Below, piece by piece: positions 29,948 through 38,462 of a DNA stretch of 64,000 bases. The stretch covers positions 1-64,000 of the forward strand of contig JAEYUW010000045.1 in NCBI GenBank assembly GCA_023432225.1. The letters run 5' to 3'. Both the position numbers and the translations under genes were made by a program. Numbering within the stretch: the stretch's first letter is position 1; each line of letters starts with the position of its first letter. The notes under the pieces were generated by a model. It searched no databases and was not told the DNA's origin. It saw nothing but the letters and a program-made list of their open reading frames with translations. The DNA comes from Verrucomicrobiota bacterium. Lineage in GTDB: Bacteria; Verrucomicrobiota; Verrucomicrobiia; Opitutales; Opitutaceae.

Positions 29948-32476
29948 ATGATTCTGGATCGATGGTGGTTTCGCGGCGTTCATGCCGCACGTGAACGAGA
30001 CGACCGCGTGGATGCTGTCCTGATTCGGCGGCGTGTCGTGGCGGTTGCGTGGATGGCCGCGTTCCTCACGGCATTGGGCCTATGGTCCGCTGTTGAGTTT
30101 AGTCGAGGCGAACGTTTCTGGGTTTACGCTGATGCGGGCCCGGAGTGCGCGGTGGTGGTGCCGGAGGACGCCACGGCGGATGAGTGGGAGGCGGCGCGAC
30201 TCATCATGGACACGCTCGCCCACGCGGCGCAGCGATCCCGATCGAGGTTTACTGTGACGCGCGAGGGGCCTTTCTCCGGATTTCGCCGCGCGATCTACGT
30301 GGGTGAGACACGACGCAGTCGTAGCGCACCGGCGTTTTTTTCGTCCTCGAATCTGGTGCGGCCGGTTTTTTATGCGATCGAACGCCGGGCCATCGTTGTG
30401 CGCGCGGCTCATCGCGCGGATGCAGTCTTTGCCGCCAGTTGGTTTTTGGAGACGGCGCTTGGCGCGCGTTGGTTCACGCCCGGAGAGATCGGAGCGGAGG
30501 TCGAGCCGCGGCGTGCACTCGCGTTGCCGAACGCGTTTCGAGCGGCCGCGCCGGGATATTACTCCCGGGAACTGATGGGCATCGACAAGACGGCTGAAGG
30601 CCGCGCTTGGTCGCATCGGAACCGGTTGCATCGATTGTTGGCGCACGGACACACGCTCGCGCAGCTTGCTCCGCTGGCGCTACTCGCGCAGCGCCCGGAG
30701 TTCGCGCCGTTGCTTAACGGTGCGAAGTTCATCCCGCTGACCGACGCTGTGCTCAACTGGCAGCCCGATATCTTGGAGCCGGGCTTTGCGTCTTTCATCG
30801 CCGAGCGGGTCATGGCGGATCTGCGGGCGCACCCGGCGAAGGTGGCGGTCGCCGTGGCGCAGAACGACACGTATCGCTGGGATCAATCGGCACGCACGCT
30901 TGCCGCGATCGAACCGAAAAAATTCTTCCGTGGGCGACCCGATTACAGCGACGTGCTCTTCCCGTTTGTGAACGCAGTGGCGGAGCGCGTGGGACGGGAT
31001 TTCCCCGATCGGTTCATCACGACGTATGCCTACGATTGGACTGAAAACGTGCCGCGGGCCCCCGTCGCCCGAAACGTCATTCCGTTCCTAACGGCGGACC
31101 GGAGCATGTGGTGCGATCCGGATTTTGCCGCGGGCGATCGCGATCTCATGGCGCGTTGGCACCGCGCAGGGCCCGCGTTTCTCGGCTTGTATGATTACCT
31201 CGAGGGAGGCCCGTTCCTAGTGCCGCGGCCGACGCTGTGGGCGCTCACGGAACCGATTCCCTACGGATATCGGAACGGCGCGCGCGCTTACGTCGGAGAG
31301 TTGATGGCCAACTGGGGACTGGATGGCCCAAAGCCGTGGCTAGCAGCGCAACTGCTCTGGAATCCGAACGCGGATTCGGACGCATTGCTCGATGAGTATT
31401 TCAAGCGCTATTGGCGGGAGGCGGGGAATGCGATGCGCACCTTTTTTGCCGTCTGCGACGAGCAGTGGCGCAATCAGCCGCGGCCCGTCGTCTGGATGAA
31501 ATACTTGAAGGATGACGACCAGCGCCGCCTGTTTCCCCCGGTTGTGCGAGCTGAACTCCACGCGGCCCTGCGGTCCGCTGCGACTCTTGCCCGGACGCCA
31601 GTCGTGGCGCGCCGCGTGGAGATGGCGAAGGCGGCGTTCGAGGTCACGGAGGCATTTTGTCGGCATGACGAATTGCGCGAGGAACTCCAACGGCTGGCCT
31701 TTGCCCCCGCTGCGACTACGGAAGACCTAGCTCGAGCGATCGAAGCGTATTCCGCTGCCCGTGCCGAGCTGATCGAGTGTTTTCAGCGGGTGCGGGCGAG
31801 CAGTCCGCATGCGATTCACACCGCGGCACTGGATGACTACTTGCGCGGTGATCCGCGGCGCAGGGTGATCGCCGAACTCGCTCGGCGCGGGGAGTCTCGG
31901 CGTGTCGCCCCGGCGATTGCGCGGTCCTTGTTTGAAACGGACAACTTGGCGTCGCTGGAAAAAGGGCAGGCAGGAGGTGAGATTCTCACGGATACCCAGT
32001 GGCGAACTCTCAGTGTAAAGCCCGTGCATCCGTTCACGCTCACCGATTGGGTGGAACGGGGGCCGTGGGGCGGGAAGTCCGAGCCGACCGAGCGTCGAAA
32101 GATCGAACTGACTGCCACTTCTGATGGAACACAACGGTTGCGCTATGAGGGCATTAACCAGGAGTCCCTCTGGCAGTGGCAACGGGCGCAGCCGGCCCAC
32201 TTCTATCGAGCACGCGTCCGCATTCGAGGCGTTGTGCAGCCGGGCACCATGGTCTACCTGCTGGCCCCGCTTCTCGATCAACAGGAACGTCACATTGGCA
32301 GCGGGCATTTTGACCGTTTGCCCGTAGGAAATTGGCCGGACTGGGTCACACTCGAGGTGGTGCTCCGAGCGCCCCGCAACGCTGGGCTTCTGGGCTTCGG
32401 GTTGCGGACGTTGTATCAGGTGCCGGGCGAGTGGGTGGAATGGGAGTCACCGTCGCTGGTCGATCTCGGGCCCTGA
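29948..32476 (+). CDS. DUF4838 domain protein (probable carbohydrate-active)
   Basis: I start at ATG 29948, 17 bases after the previous stop, because the upstream frame overlaps the pseudopilin gene. The 842-residue protein has an N-terminal membrane helix (VVAVAWMAAFLTALGLWSAV), an alpha/beta region (about 60-190) with the SWFLETALGARWFTPGE motif and the DUF4838 core (VAVAQNDTYRW, WTENVPRAP, FLGLYDYLEGG). A C-terminal beta-sandwich that may bind glycan follows. Proteins of this kind resemble family 20-like or alpha-glucuronidase-like glycoside hydrolases, but the activity is unproven. It is probably anchored in the membrane with the bulk outside. Confidence 0.78.
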   Translation: MILDRWWFRGVHAARERDDRVDAVLIRRRVVAVAWMAAFLTALGLWSAVEFSRGERFWVYADAGPECAVVVPEDATADEWEAARLIMDTLAHAAQRSRSRFTVTREGPFSGFRRAIYVGETRRSRSAPAFFSSSNLVRPVFYAIERRAIVVRAAHRADAVFAASWFLETALGARWFTPGEIGAEVEPRRALALPNAFRAAAPGYYSRELMGIDKTAEGRAWSHRNRLHRLLAHGHTLAQLAPLALLAQRPEFAPLLNGAKFIPLTDAVLNWQPDILEPGFASFIAERVMADLRAHPAKVAVAVAQNDTYRWDQSARTLAAIEPKKFFRGRPDYSDVLFPFVNAVAERVGRDFPDRFITTYAYDWTENVPRAPVARNVIPFLTADRSMWCDPDFAAGDRDLMARWHRAGPAFLGLYDYLEGGPFLVPRPTLWALTEPIPYGYRNGARAYVGELMANWGLDGPKPWLAAQLLWNPNADSDALLDEYFKRYWREAGNAMRTFFAVCDEQWRNQPRPVVWMKYLKDDDQRRLFPPVVRAELHAALRSAATLARTPVVARRVEMAKAAFEVTEAFCRHDELREELQRLAFAPAATTEDLARAIEAYSAARAELIECFQRVRASSPHAIHTAALDDYLRGDPRRRVIAELARRGESRRVAPAIARSLFETDNLASLEKGQAGGEILTDTQWRTLSVKPVHPFTLTDWVERGPWGGKSEPTERRKIELTATSDGTQRLRYEGINQESLWQWQRAQPAHFYRARVRIRGVVQPGTMVYLLAPLLDQQERHIGSGHFDRLPVGNWPDWVTLEVVLRAPRNAGLLGFGLRTLYQVPGEWVEWESPSLVDLGP

Positions 32477-32588
32477 CCGGTGCCGCCCGCTTGAGGCGTG
32501 ATACGAGGTTTTTGCCAGACCGCGGAAAACGGGGTTCCAATCGATTTGCGGTTGAAGAGTGGACGTCCGCCCGCTCGTATCCAACGCA

Positions 32589-33596
32589 ATGTCTGAACAA
32601 CTTATCGTAGTTTGCGGCGCCGGTGGTTTCATCGGCGGTCATTTGGTGGCGGACTTGCTCAAACAGGGGCACACGCGGATTCGTGCGGTCGACATCAAGC
32701 CGCTCGATCGTTGGTATCAACGATTCCCGGGCGTCGAAAACCTTTCGCTCGACCTGCAGGAAGTCGGTGCGTGTCGGCAGGCGACCAAGGGCGCCGGGTT
32801 GGTCTACAATCTCGCTGCGGACATGGGAGGCATGGGCTTTATCGAGAAGAACAAGGCGCTCTGCATGATGAGCGTGCTTATCAATACGCACCTGCTGAAG
32901 GCTTCACGTGAAAACGGCGTCCAGCGTTTCTTCTACGCCTCGTCGGCCTGCGTCTACAATCACGACAAGCAAACTGATCCACGTGTCACCGGCCTCAAGG
33001 AGGAAGACGCGTATCCGGCAATGCCTGAGGATGGCTACGGCTGGGAGAAGCTTTTTTCCGAGCGTATGTGCCGGCACTATAGTGAGGACTACGGTTTGGT
33101 GACCCGAGTGGCGCGATTCCACAACGTCTATGGGCCGCACGGTACTTTCGATGGTGGACGGGAGAAGGCTCCTGCGGCGATCTGCCGCAAGGTTATTACG
33201 GCGAAGCTCGCTGGTCGGCATGAGATCGAGATTTGGGGTTCCGGCGAACAGACACGCAGCTTCATGTATATCGACGATTGCCTGCATGGCATCCAGGCGA
33301 TCACGCGCAGCGAGACGATTACATTCCCCATCAATCTCGGCAGTGAGGAAAAAGTGTCGATCAATCAGCTCGTCGATCTCGTTGAAGACATTGCGGGTAT
33401 CAAGCTGCAGCGAAACTACAACCTCTCCGCCCCCAAGGGCGTCAACGGGCGTAATTCGGAGAATACCCTGATTCGCAAAATGCTGAATTGGGAACCTTCG
33501 ATCTCGCTGCGCACGGGCATGGAAAAGACCTATGCCTGGATCGAGGAGCAGATCCGGAGTGGCAAGTCCAAGGACTCGGTCGTCAACATCAGTTGA
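32589..33596 (+). CDS. NAD-dependent epimerase, GDP-mannose 3,5-epimerase-like
   Basis: The ATG at 32589 gives 335 residues with the Rossmann motif GAGGFIG (10-16), Ser118-Ser119 (YASSACVY) and the catalytic pair Tyr150/Lys154 (DGYGWEKLFSE). RFHNVYGPHGTFDGGREKAPAA is very close to plant and bacterial GDP-mannose 3,5-epimerases, which make GDP-L-galactose. The NAADMGGMGFI segment fits as well. It likely supplies a nucleotide sugar to the EPS pathway. It overlaps the convergent epimerase gene by eight bases. Confidence 0.85.
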   Translation: MSEQLIVVCGAGGFIGGHLVADLLKQGHTRIRAVDIKPLDRWYQRFPGVENLSLDLQEVGACRQATKGAGLVYNLAADMGGMGFIEKNKALCMMSVLINTHLLKASRENGVQRFFYASSACVYNHDKQTDPRVTGLKEEDAYPAMPEDGYGWEKLFSERMCRHYSEDYGLVTRVARFHNVYGPHGTFDGGREKAPAAICRKVITAKLAGRHEIEIWGSGEQTRSFMYIDDCLHGIQAITRSETITFPINLGSEEKVSINQLVDLVEDIAGIKLQRNYNLSAPKGVNGRNSENTLIRKMLNWEPSISLRTGMEKTYAWIEEQIRSGKSKDSVVNIS

Positions 33597-34530
33597 TAGA
33601 AAACAGCGCGCGCAGTCCGGTCGCGAGGTCGTGCTCGGCAGTGAAGCCGAGCACCTCGCGGACTCGGGCAGGGGAGCCGCACGAGTGCCGAATATCGCCG
33701 GCGCGAGCCGGCCCGTGGACGGGGCGGACGTCCCGCTGGAGCGCTGCGGCCATGGTTCTCAGCAGCAGATTGAGGGAGGTGCGTCGTCCGGTGCACAGAT
33801 TCAATACCGACGTCGGCACGTTTAGCGTAGTGGCGGCTAGCGCGTTCGCCTGGGCGACATCTGCGACCGCGATGAAGTCACGCGTTTGCTCGCCGTCGCC
33901 GTTGATCGTTGGCGATTCCTGGCGGTGCAATGCATCGGCGAAACGGGAGATTACACCGGAATAAGGCGATGAGGGATCCTGGCGGGGACCGTAAACGTTG
34001 AAGTAGCGGAAAGCGACGGAGGTGACGCCGGGACGGTTTGCGCTGAACGTCGCGAGGAGACGTTCGGACGCTAGCTTGGCCTCGCCGTAGGGGCTCAACG
34101 GCTGGCAGTCCGAGTCCTCGATCAGTGGTAGGGCATCGCTGTCGCCGTAGACCGCGGCGCTTGAAGCGAACACGATCCGTCGCACAGAACTGCTTTCCGC
34201 AGTGGCGTCGATGACGACCTGGGTCGCATCGAAGTTGAGGCGGCGGTTCAGCTCAGGTTGAGCGATGCTCTCGGGCACGCTGACCAATGCTGCCAGGTGG
34301 ATGATGGCATCCGCCTGGCACTCGCGCACGAGGTCAAGGAGCAGCCCGGACGTCAGGATGTCGCCCTCGACAAAGCGAAAGCTTTCGCGGCGCATCGCGT
34401 GATCCAGGTTGGCCCGTCGTCCGGTGCGGAAATTGTCGATTCCGGTGACGTGATGGCCATCAGCCAGCAACCGATCCACAGTGTGACTGCCGATAAAGCC
34501 AGCGGCACCGGTGACGACAATTTTAGCCAT
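33589..34530 (-). CDS. NAD-dependent UDP-sugar 4-epimerase (GalE/WbpP-like)
   Basis: The real start is ATG 34530 (MAKIVVTGAAGFIGSHTVDR); the open frame upstream of it covers transposon debris. The 313-residue extended SDR protein has GAAGFIG at 8-14, FASSAAVYG near 121-129 and Tyr148/Lys152 in SPYGEAKLASE. RYFNVYGPRQDPSSPYSGVIS is typical of UDP-GlcNAc/GalNAc 4-epimerases (WbpP group) and other GalE relatives. Convergent with the upstream epimerase, it closes the EPS locus. The exact substrate cannot be fixed. Confidence 0.85.
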   Translation of the reverse strand: MAKIVVTGAAGFIGSHTVDRLLADGHHVTGIDNFRTGRRANLDHAMRRESFRFVEGDILTSGLLLDLVRECQADAIIHLAALVSVPESIAQPELNRRLNFDATQVVIDATAESSSVRRIVFASSAAVYGDSDALPLIEDSDCQPLSPYGEAKLASERLLATFSANRPGVTSVAFRYFNVYGPRQDPSSPYSGVISRFADALHRQESPTINGDGEQTRDFIAVADVAQANALAATTLNVPTSVLNLCTGRRTSLNLLLRTMAAALQRDVRPVHGPARAGDIRHSCGSPARVREVLGFTAEHDLATGLRALFSIN

Positions 34531-34700
34531 AGAATTCTTAGCAAATATCCGGCCTTGGCGCGCCGCAAGGGCGAAGCGTTCGGCGGACGTCTCGTTCGCG
34601 CACTGAGTCAACATTGCGAAAAACGCCGAACACTTGACCTGCGCCCCTGACACTGGAGTGGCTTGAGTGAGAGAACCGGCCGCGCTTGATCCGCTCCCGT

Positions 34701-34910
34701 TTACTGGACAGCAGCCAGCGTTAGTTTTTCCGGGTTGGGCGTAGGTTTTGGTGGTGACCGCATGGCTCGCTCGGCGAAGGCTGCCGCCAATGGCACGCGG
34801 ATCTGCGCGGCGCGCTTCTTGCGCTGCTTGGTGCGCGCGTAGAGGTTCTCCTGGCGATACAGCCGGTAGACCAGTTTCTTGCCAACGCACCAGCCCTCGC
34901 GTTGCAGCGC
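34701..34910 (-). pseudogene. IS3-family transposase (OrfB) fragment
   Basis: About 70 residues on the minus strand, ALQREGWCVGKKLVYRLYRQ followed by a basic stretch and PNPEKLTLAA, match the helical segment before the DDE domain of IS3-family OrfB (ALxREGWxVGKKRVYRLYR). Nothing of the catalytic core remains. The fragment begins exactly where the zeta-toxin-like fragment ends (34910), so it is a junction of two decayed elements. Confidence 0.7.
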
Positions 34911-35233
34911 TATTTAATGCCGAACGGATCGAGCAGTGCTCTTTTGAGCCAAGCTGGCACCGGATTCGTTTTGAGATCGAGGGTTCTCCCGTCTGTGATC
35001 TCCGCCAGCCATGTGTGTTCACCGCGTCCGCCGGAGTTGTCGAAAATGTAAGCGCGGTTTGTTGCCCGCACGGCGTCCGGCAGCAAAGCCAGAGAGCGAT
35101 GGTAGCGGGGAGCGATTTTGTCTTCCGGCACAGGATGCCCGCCGAGCCTCACGCGATTGCGAACACGTGAGACGTTGATCGCCGGATCGTCGGTAGCGAT
35201 GAAGTAGAGATAGGTGGATTGGCCGCACCGCAA
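34910..35233 (-). pseudogene. Zeta-toxin/ABC-type ATPase family C-terminal fragment
   Basis: The 107-residue frame contains LYFIATDDPAINVSRVRNRV, GGHPVPEDKIAPRYHRSLAL and NRAYIFDNSG, which are conserved in the second half of zeta-toxin-like kinases (UDP-sugar kinases of toxin-antitoxin systems). The Walker A P-loop and the N-terminal half are missing; the sequence before about 35221 does not continue the family. It is a truncated relic, lying against an IS3 fragment. Confidence 0.65.
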
Positions 35234-35510
35234 ACAACTGAGTCCGACCCTTTCTTGGTCCGACCTTCAATGTGTAGTAGAAAAATACGACGCCGCCTCG
35301 CACACAGTGGTCGAGGGCGCGTCCCGGATAGCGGCGGAAATCCGACGCCCGGACGAGCCAAGGGACGGTGGCTTTGGGATTCGCGCATCGTTGGGGCGAA
35401 TTTTTCATGACGAACTCGTTCGTCGATTCCGGAGATGGTGCATCCTCTCAGAACCTAGCGCATCCCGCGGTTGCCTGAATCGCGAATTTTACCGGAAATA
35501 CGGTAGCCAC
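35234..35510. other. Unassigned sequence between zeta fragment and IS630
   Basis: I see no convincing gene here. Open frames on the minus strand are arginine/proline-rich and lack recognisable motifs. It is probably decayed DNA that once held the N-terminal part of the zeta-like gene. Confidence 0.4.
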
Positions 35511-35542
35511 TAGTGTAGTGTCCCTCAAATAGGTGCCATTAT
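35511..35542. repeat. Left terminal inverted repeat of the IS630 element
   Basis: 32 bases identical, in reverse complement, to 36696-36727. It contains TGTCCCTCAAATAGGTGCC in its middle. Confidence 0.95.
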
Positions 35543-35566
35543 CGGCTGCGTCAGGCATGAAGGAGG

Positions 35567-36694
35567 ATGCCCCGTCGAAGCGCATCCGTGGAGTTAACGT
35601 TTGAGCAGGCCGAGCAGTTGGATCGTTGAATTCGGGTCGGCGCAACGCCACAGCAGGTGGTGTTGCGAGCCAAGATTGTGCGTCACGCTGCGCTTGGATG
35701 CAGTAACCAGCAAATCGCGGCCGAGCTGAAGCTTCACGTGCGGACCGTGGCGTTATGGCGGCGCCGTGTGCGAGACGAAGGCATCGAAGGGATTTGGCAA
35801 ATTGCCGCCGGGCGCGGCCGCAAGCCACGCTTTGGGGCGACGACGGTTTCGGACTGGATCGAACGCACCCTGCACACCAAGCCCGACGGGGCCACGCATT
35901 GGAGCACTCGTTCGTTGGCTCGTGAGGTCGGCGTCAGCAAGAACACGATTCACCGCGCTTGGCACGATCATCAGCTCAAGCCGCATTTGACGAAGACCTT
36001 CAAGCTCTCGCGCGATCCGCAGTTCGTCGAGAAGCTCACCGATGTGGTGGGCGTCTATCTCCAACCGCCCAAGGATGGCGTGGTGCTGTGCGTAGACGAG
36101 AAGAGTCAGATTCAGGCCTTGGATCGTTCCCAACCGGGACTGCCGCTGAAGCGCGGTCGCTGCGGAACCTTTACCCACGAGTATAAACGTCACGGCACGA
36201 CGTGCCTGTTTGCCGCGCTCCACGTCGGTCACGATCGAGTCGTCGCGGAGCATTACCCTCGGCACCGCCATCAAGAGTTCCTGCGCTTCTTGCGCCGGCT
36301 CGAGAGCGAGTTTCCGCCTCCGGATAGCCTGCACCTGATTCTCGACAACTACGCCATCCACGGCCACGCACGCGTCCGCACCTGGCTGCGTCAGCGTCCC
36401 CGTTTCGTTCTTCATTTCATCCCGACCAGTTCCAGCTGGCTCAATCTCATCGAACGCTGGTTTGCCGAACTGGAGCAAAAGGCCGTCAGGCGCGGCGCCT
36501 TTCGCAGCGTCGAGGAACTACGCCACGCCATCGATCAGTTCCTCGCAGCCTGGAATGACGAACCGGTGCCCTACACTTGGTCTGCGAGTGTGGATCGCAT
36601 CCTCGCCAAGGTCGAACGCTGCCGCCAACGCCTTGAACAAATCAGACCGGGTTGCACCCAACCAACTCGCCGAGCCCGCTCGCTCATCCGTTAG
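35567..36694 (+). pseudogene. IS630 transposase with in-frame TGA after 20 codons
   Basis: An ATG at 35567 with AAGGAGG just upstream starts MPRRSASVELTFEQAEQLDR, then meets TGA at 35627-35629 and continues in the same frame as IRVGATPQQVVLRAKIV. Downstream, 345 codons from GTG 35657 encode an HTH region (CSNQQIAAELKLHVRTVALW), a second HTH and the DDE core: VLCVDEKSQIQ (first Asp), HLILDNYAIH (second Asp) and SSWLNLIERWF (Glu). TGG to TGA is the simplest explanation of the stop. The GTG start could still give a nearly full-length protein, so activity is uncertain rather than lost. Confidence 0.85.
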
Positions 36695-36695
36695 A

Positions 36696-36727
36696 ATAAT
36701 GGCACCTATTTGAGGGACACTACACTA
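36696..36727. repeat. Right terminal inverted repeat of the IS630 element
   Basis: Perfect reverse complement of 35511-35542; the transposase stop codon lies two bases before it. Confidence 0.95.
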
Positions 36728-36871
36728 GATCTTGCGGCGTCGTCTCGCTTAGCCCTGAAAACTGGCGGGGGAGTTGAACATACATTTTGGTCGAAGGTCG
36801 CAGCGCGATGGGTGGGAGACTGCCGAATTCGGTCCGATAGGTGGGAGTTGATCTTTTCGATGGCTTCGCGA

Positions 36872-36910
36872 CCGGAACGCGTCTTCGTCGCGTTCCGGCC
36901 GGTTGTTTTT
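36872..36910 (+). terminator. Intrinsic terminator-like hairpin before the first 45-aa gene
   Basis: CCGGAACGCG at 36872-36881 pairs perfectly with CGCGTTCCGG at 36889-36898 around a seven-base loop, followed by GGTTGTTTTT. A counterpart with different stem bases but the same layout and the same TTGTTTTTCG tail sits at 38365-38402 in the inverted copy. Confidence 0.7.
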
Positions 36911-36994
36911 CGCTGAAGCGGCTGAGCACCACGTCGGTGCCCGGCTGATTGTTTCCCTGCTGGTTCGCAGGAAGCTCCGAAGGAAACCTACCGT

Positions 36995-37132
36995 ATGTCG
37001 CGCCCAGACGAAGCCGAACCTGGCTCCTCCCGCGACATTCGCGTCAGTGCCGTTCGCGAGGCGCTCAGGCTCCTCGCCGATATCGTCAAAGTGATCGATG
37101 TCCTGGCAGCATTGCTCGTGCGATTGTTGTGA
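36995..37132 (+). CDS. 45-aa conserved small protein, copy 1
   Basis: This gene is too short for ordinary ORF calling. ATG 36995 is preceded by GAAGGAAA at a good ribosome-binding distance. It encodes 45 residues: a charged N-terminus (MSRPDEAEPGSS), then RDIRVSAVREALRLL and an amphipathic hydrophobic end (ADIVKVIDVLAALLVRLL). Copy 2 at 38147-38284 is identical at 36 of 45 positions. The differences are mostly conservative (E/D, R/K, I/V), while many third codon positions have changed, which points to protein-level selection. A hydrophobic C-terminal helix suggests membrane association or a peptide-toxin-like nature; function unknown. It is followed here by a truncated LuxR start. Confidence 0.75.
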   Translation: MSRPDEAEPGSSRDIRVSAVREALRLLADIVKVIDVLAALLVRLL

Positions 37133-37235
37133 GGATGTAGTCCGGTTCGGGATCGTGCCGCGCTCGCCGCGTCGGCGTTCGGGAGGGGGACGGTCAGAGC
37201 TTCCCGCGAATCGCACGGTTAACTCCGCTCCCTCC

Positions 37236-37268
37236 ATGTCATTCACGTTCGTATTAGGCCGGAGTTGA
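37236..37268 (+). pseudogene. Truncated start of a LuxR-type regulator gene
   Basis: ATG TCA TTC ACG TTC GTA reads MSFTFV, matching MSFRFV at the start of the regulator encoded at 38014. The frame then diverges and stops at 37266-37268 after ten codons. It lies about 100 bases behind the 45-aa gene, as the complete regulator does in the inverted copy. Confidence 0.6.
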
Positions 37269-37357
37269 CGGCGACTTGCGCGGTCAATGCTACGGCAGCG
37301 CGAGGGCGCGCAACTGAACGCGCAAATCCTCGCGTCGCACAAACACAATCGCCGCGA

Positions 37358-38014
37358 CTAGCGGCGAAGAGGCGGCCCTTGAACATTGAGGCGCAGGAAT
37401 TCGCGCCACGGGACGATGCCCGAACCGAGTGCGAATTGGATCAAGTCGGTCTGGTTGTGCGCCTCCAACTTGAGCAGCAGGTTCCGGCGATGGGTGCGAA
37501 CAGTTTCCGGCGACAAGCCAAAGCGCGCCGCGATGACTTCGATCGATGCACCGTGTGTGAATGCGTCGACCAGCTCGGTCTCCCGAGGAGAGATCAACGC
37601 CGAGAAATGGCGCCGTTCGATTTGGTCAACATGACGCGATACGCGGATGGCACCACCGGCAATATCGTTGATCGCACGGATCGTCTCGTCGATCGGGTCC
37701 GCAGTGTGCACGATCCCGCGTAGTTTGTCGTCTTGGTAGAGACAATGAGCGAGAAAGGAACCGCGAGTGGACGTCAGGAGACAACAACCGCGGATGTGGC
37801 GGGCGGGAACGAGGGCGTGGAGAGCGGCGAGAACCTGTGGCCCTTCATCGTCGCCGTCCAGCAGCGCCAGATCTACTGAATCGAGATTGCGCGGAAGTTC
37901 ATCGAAGTAGTCGCAGTCGGCGAGGCAGTGTGCAGAGAGGGTTGATTCGATTTTATCGCGCAGGAGCTGACGCAGCAGCGTCGCCCGCGAAACCATCACA
38001 AACCGGAATGACAT
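37358..38014 (-). CDS. LuxR-type response-regulator-like protein with atypical receiver
   Basis: The 218-residue protein has an N-terminal receiver-like domain (1-125). It begins FVMVSRATLLRQLLRD without the paired acidic residues of true receivers, although an Asp (LALLDGDDE) sits near the phospho-acceptor position. Residues 138-202 are a LuxR/FixJ-type HTH: LISPRETELVDAF, VIAARFGLSPETVRTHRRNLL. It is the last gene of a minus-strand run: 685-aa, 725-frame, 45-aa, regulator. A paralogue lies at 43515-44183 at the other end of the recombinase genes. Control of the recombinases is likely but not shown. Confidence 0.8.
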   Translation of the reverse strand: MSFRFVMVSRATLLRQLLRDKIESTLSAHCLADCDYFDELPRNLDSVDLALLDGDDEGPQVLAALHALVPARHIRGCCLLTSTRGSFLAHCLYQDDKLRGIVHTADPIDETIRAINDIAGGAIRVSRHVDQIERRHFSALISPRETELVDAFTHGASIEVIAARFGLSPETVRTHRRNLLLKLEAHNQTDLIQFALGSGIVPWREFLRLNVQGPPLRR

Positions 38015-38146
38015 GGGAATGGCGGAACAGGGGTGGTCCGTCCCAGTCCGTCGGAAGCTTCCGTCCTCGTGCGTCTCCGGCGAAAGTGCCGCACCCGCGT
38101 CCGGGAAGGCGCGGGCGCGGCACGATGCCTATCCCCGACTCGTTCC

Positions 38147-38284
38147 TCACAACAATCGCACCAGCAACGTTGCCAAGATCTCGACGACCTTGACGATGTC
38201 GACGAGGAGCTTGAGCGCCTCACGGACAGCACTGACGCGAATGTCGCGGGACGAGCCAGGATCGGCGTCGTCTTCACGGGACAT
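38147..38284 (-). CDS. 45-aa conserved small protein, copy 2
   Basis: ATG at 38284 on the minus strand, with GCAGGAAGCTCCCGAAA upstream as in copy 1. It encodes MSREDDADPGSSRDIRVSAV, then REALKLLVDIVKV and an aliphatic C-terminus ending LLVRLL. It is 45 residues long like copy 1, with no length change and 80% identity. It lies between the terminator hairpin of the 725-frame recombinase gene and the LuxR regulator gene (133-base gap). Retention of the frame in two inverted copies and its constant position before a LuxR gene argue for a real gene. Function unknown. Confidence 0.75.
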   Translation of the reverse strand: MSREDDADPGSSRDIRVSAVREALKLLVDIVKVVEILATLLVRLL

Positions 38285-38320
38285 ACGGATGGATTTCGGG
38301 AGCTTCCTGCGGTATGGGCA

Positions 38321-38365
38321 GGGAAGCGATCGCTTGGACGCCGATTTAGCGTCCAGCCGCTTCCC
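38321..38365 (-). promoter_or_regulatory. Stem-loop in the leader of the second 45-aa gene
   Basis: Outer stem GGGAAGCG (38321-38328) with CGCTTCCC (38358-38365) encloses an inner stem GGACGC (38336-38341) with GCGTCC (38349-38354). It sits about 37 bases upstream of the start codon. Copy 1 keeps part of the sequence and only a shorter GCACC/GGTGC stem, so conservation is partial. Confidence 0.4.
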
Positions 38366-38402
38366 CGAAAAACAACCGGGCGGAACGCGCCGACGGCGCG
38401 TT
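38365..38402 (-). terminator. Intrinsic terminator after the 725-frame recombinase gene
   Basis: On the minus strand AACGCGCC pairs with GGCGCGTT over a three-base loop (plus positions 38384-38402), followed by CCGCCCGGTTGTTTTT. It lies about 60 bases past the stop of the recombinase gene. Confidence 0.65.
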
Positions 38403-38462
38403 TCGTCCGCCGAGAAAAATGATGGGAAAACGAGGGCCAGTTCCGAGGGTCGCCGGCGTGAG

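Larger units (their letters stand above)
35511..36727 (+). mobile_element. IS630-family insertion sequence, complete ends
   Basis: The element is bounded by perfect 32-bp inverted repeats (35511-35542 and 36696-36727) starting TAGTGTAGTGTCCC. Both ends carry TA, as expected of the IS630/Tc1 superfamily, which duplicates a TA dinucleotide on insertion. It is about 1217 bp and contains a single transposase gene that has a premature stop near its start. The perfect repeats suggest a recent insertion into the region left of the first 45-aa gene copy. Confidence 0.93.
36872..37253 (+). repeat. Copy 1 of an inverted duplicated module (hairpin, 45-aa gene, LuxR gene start)
   Basis: Reading the plus strand here and the minus strand from 38402 down to about 38000 gives the same order: hairpin, CCGGTTGTTTTTCG, AAGCGGCTG, GCAGGAAGCTCC, the 45-aa gene, ATCGTGCCGCGC, and ATGTCATTC with a following GT-rich valine codon. 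Similarity ends about 15 bases into the LuxR gene. The two copies have diverged by many synonymous changes, so the duplication is old. Confidence 0.75.

Noticed and set aside
36749..37348. 199-aa minus-strand frame that shares a stretch with a plus-strand frame at 38033-38422
   Set aside because: The shared stretch is the antisense of the duplicated 45-aa gene; the similarity is explained by that gene on the other strand.
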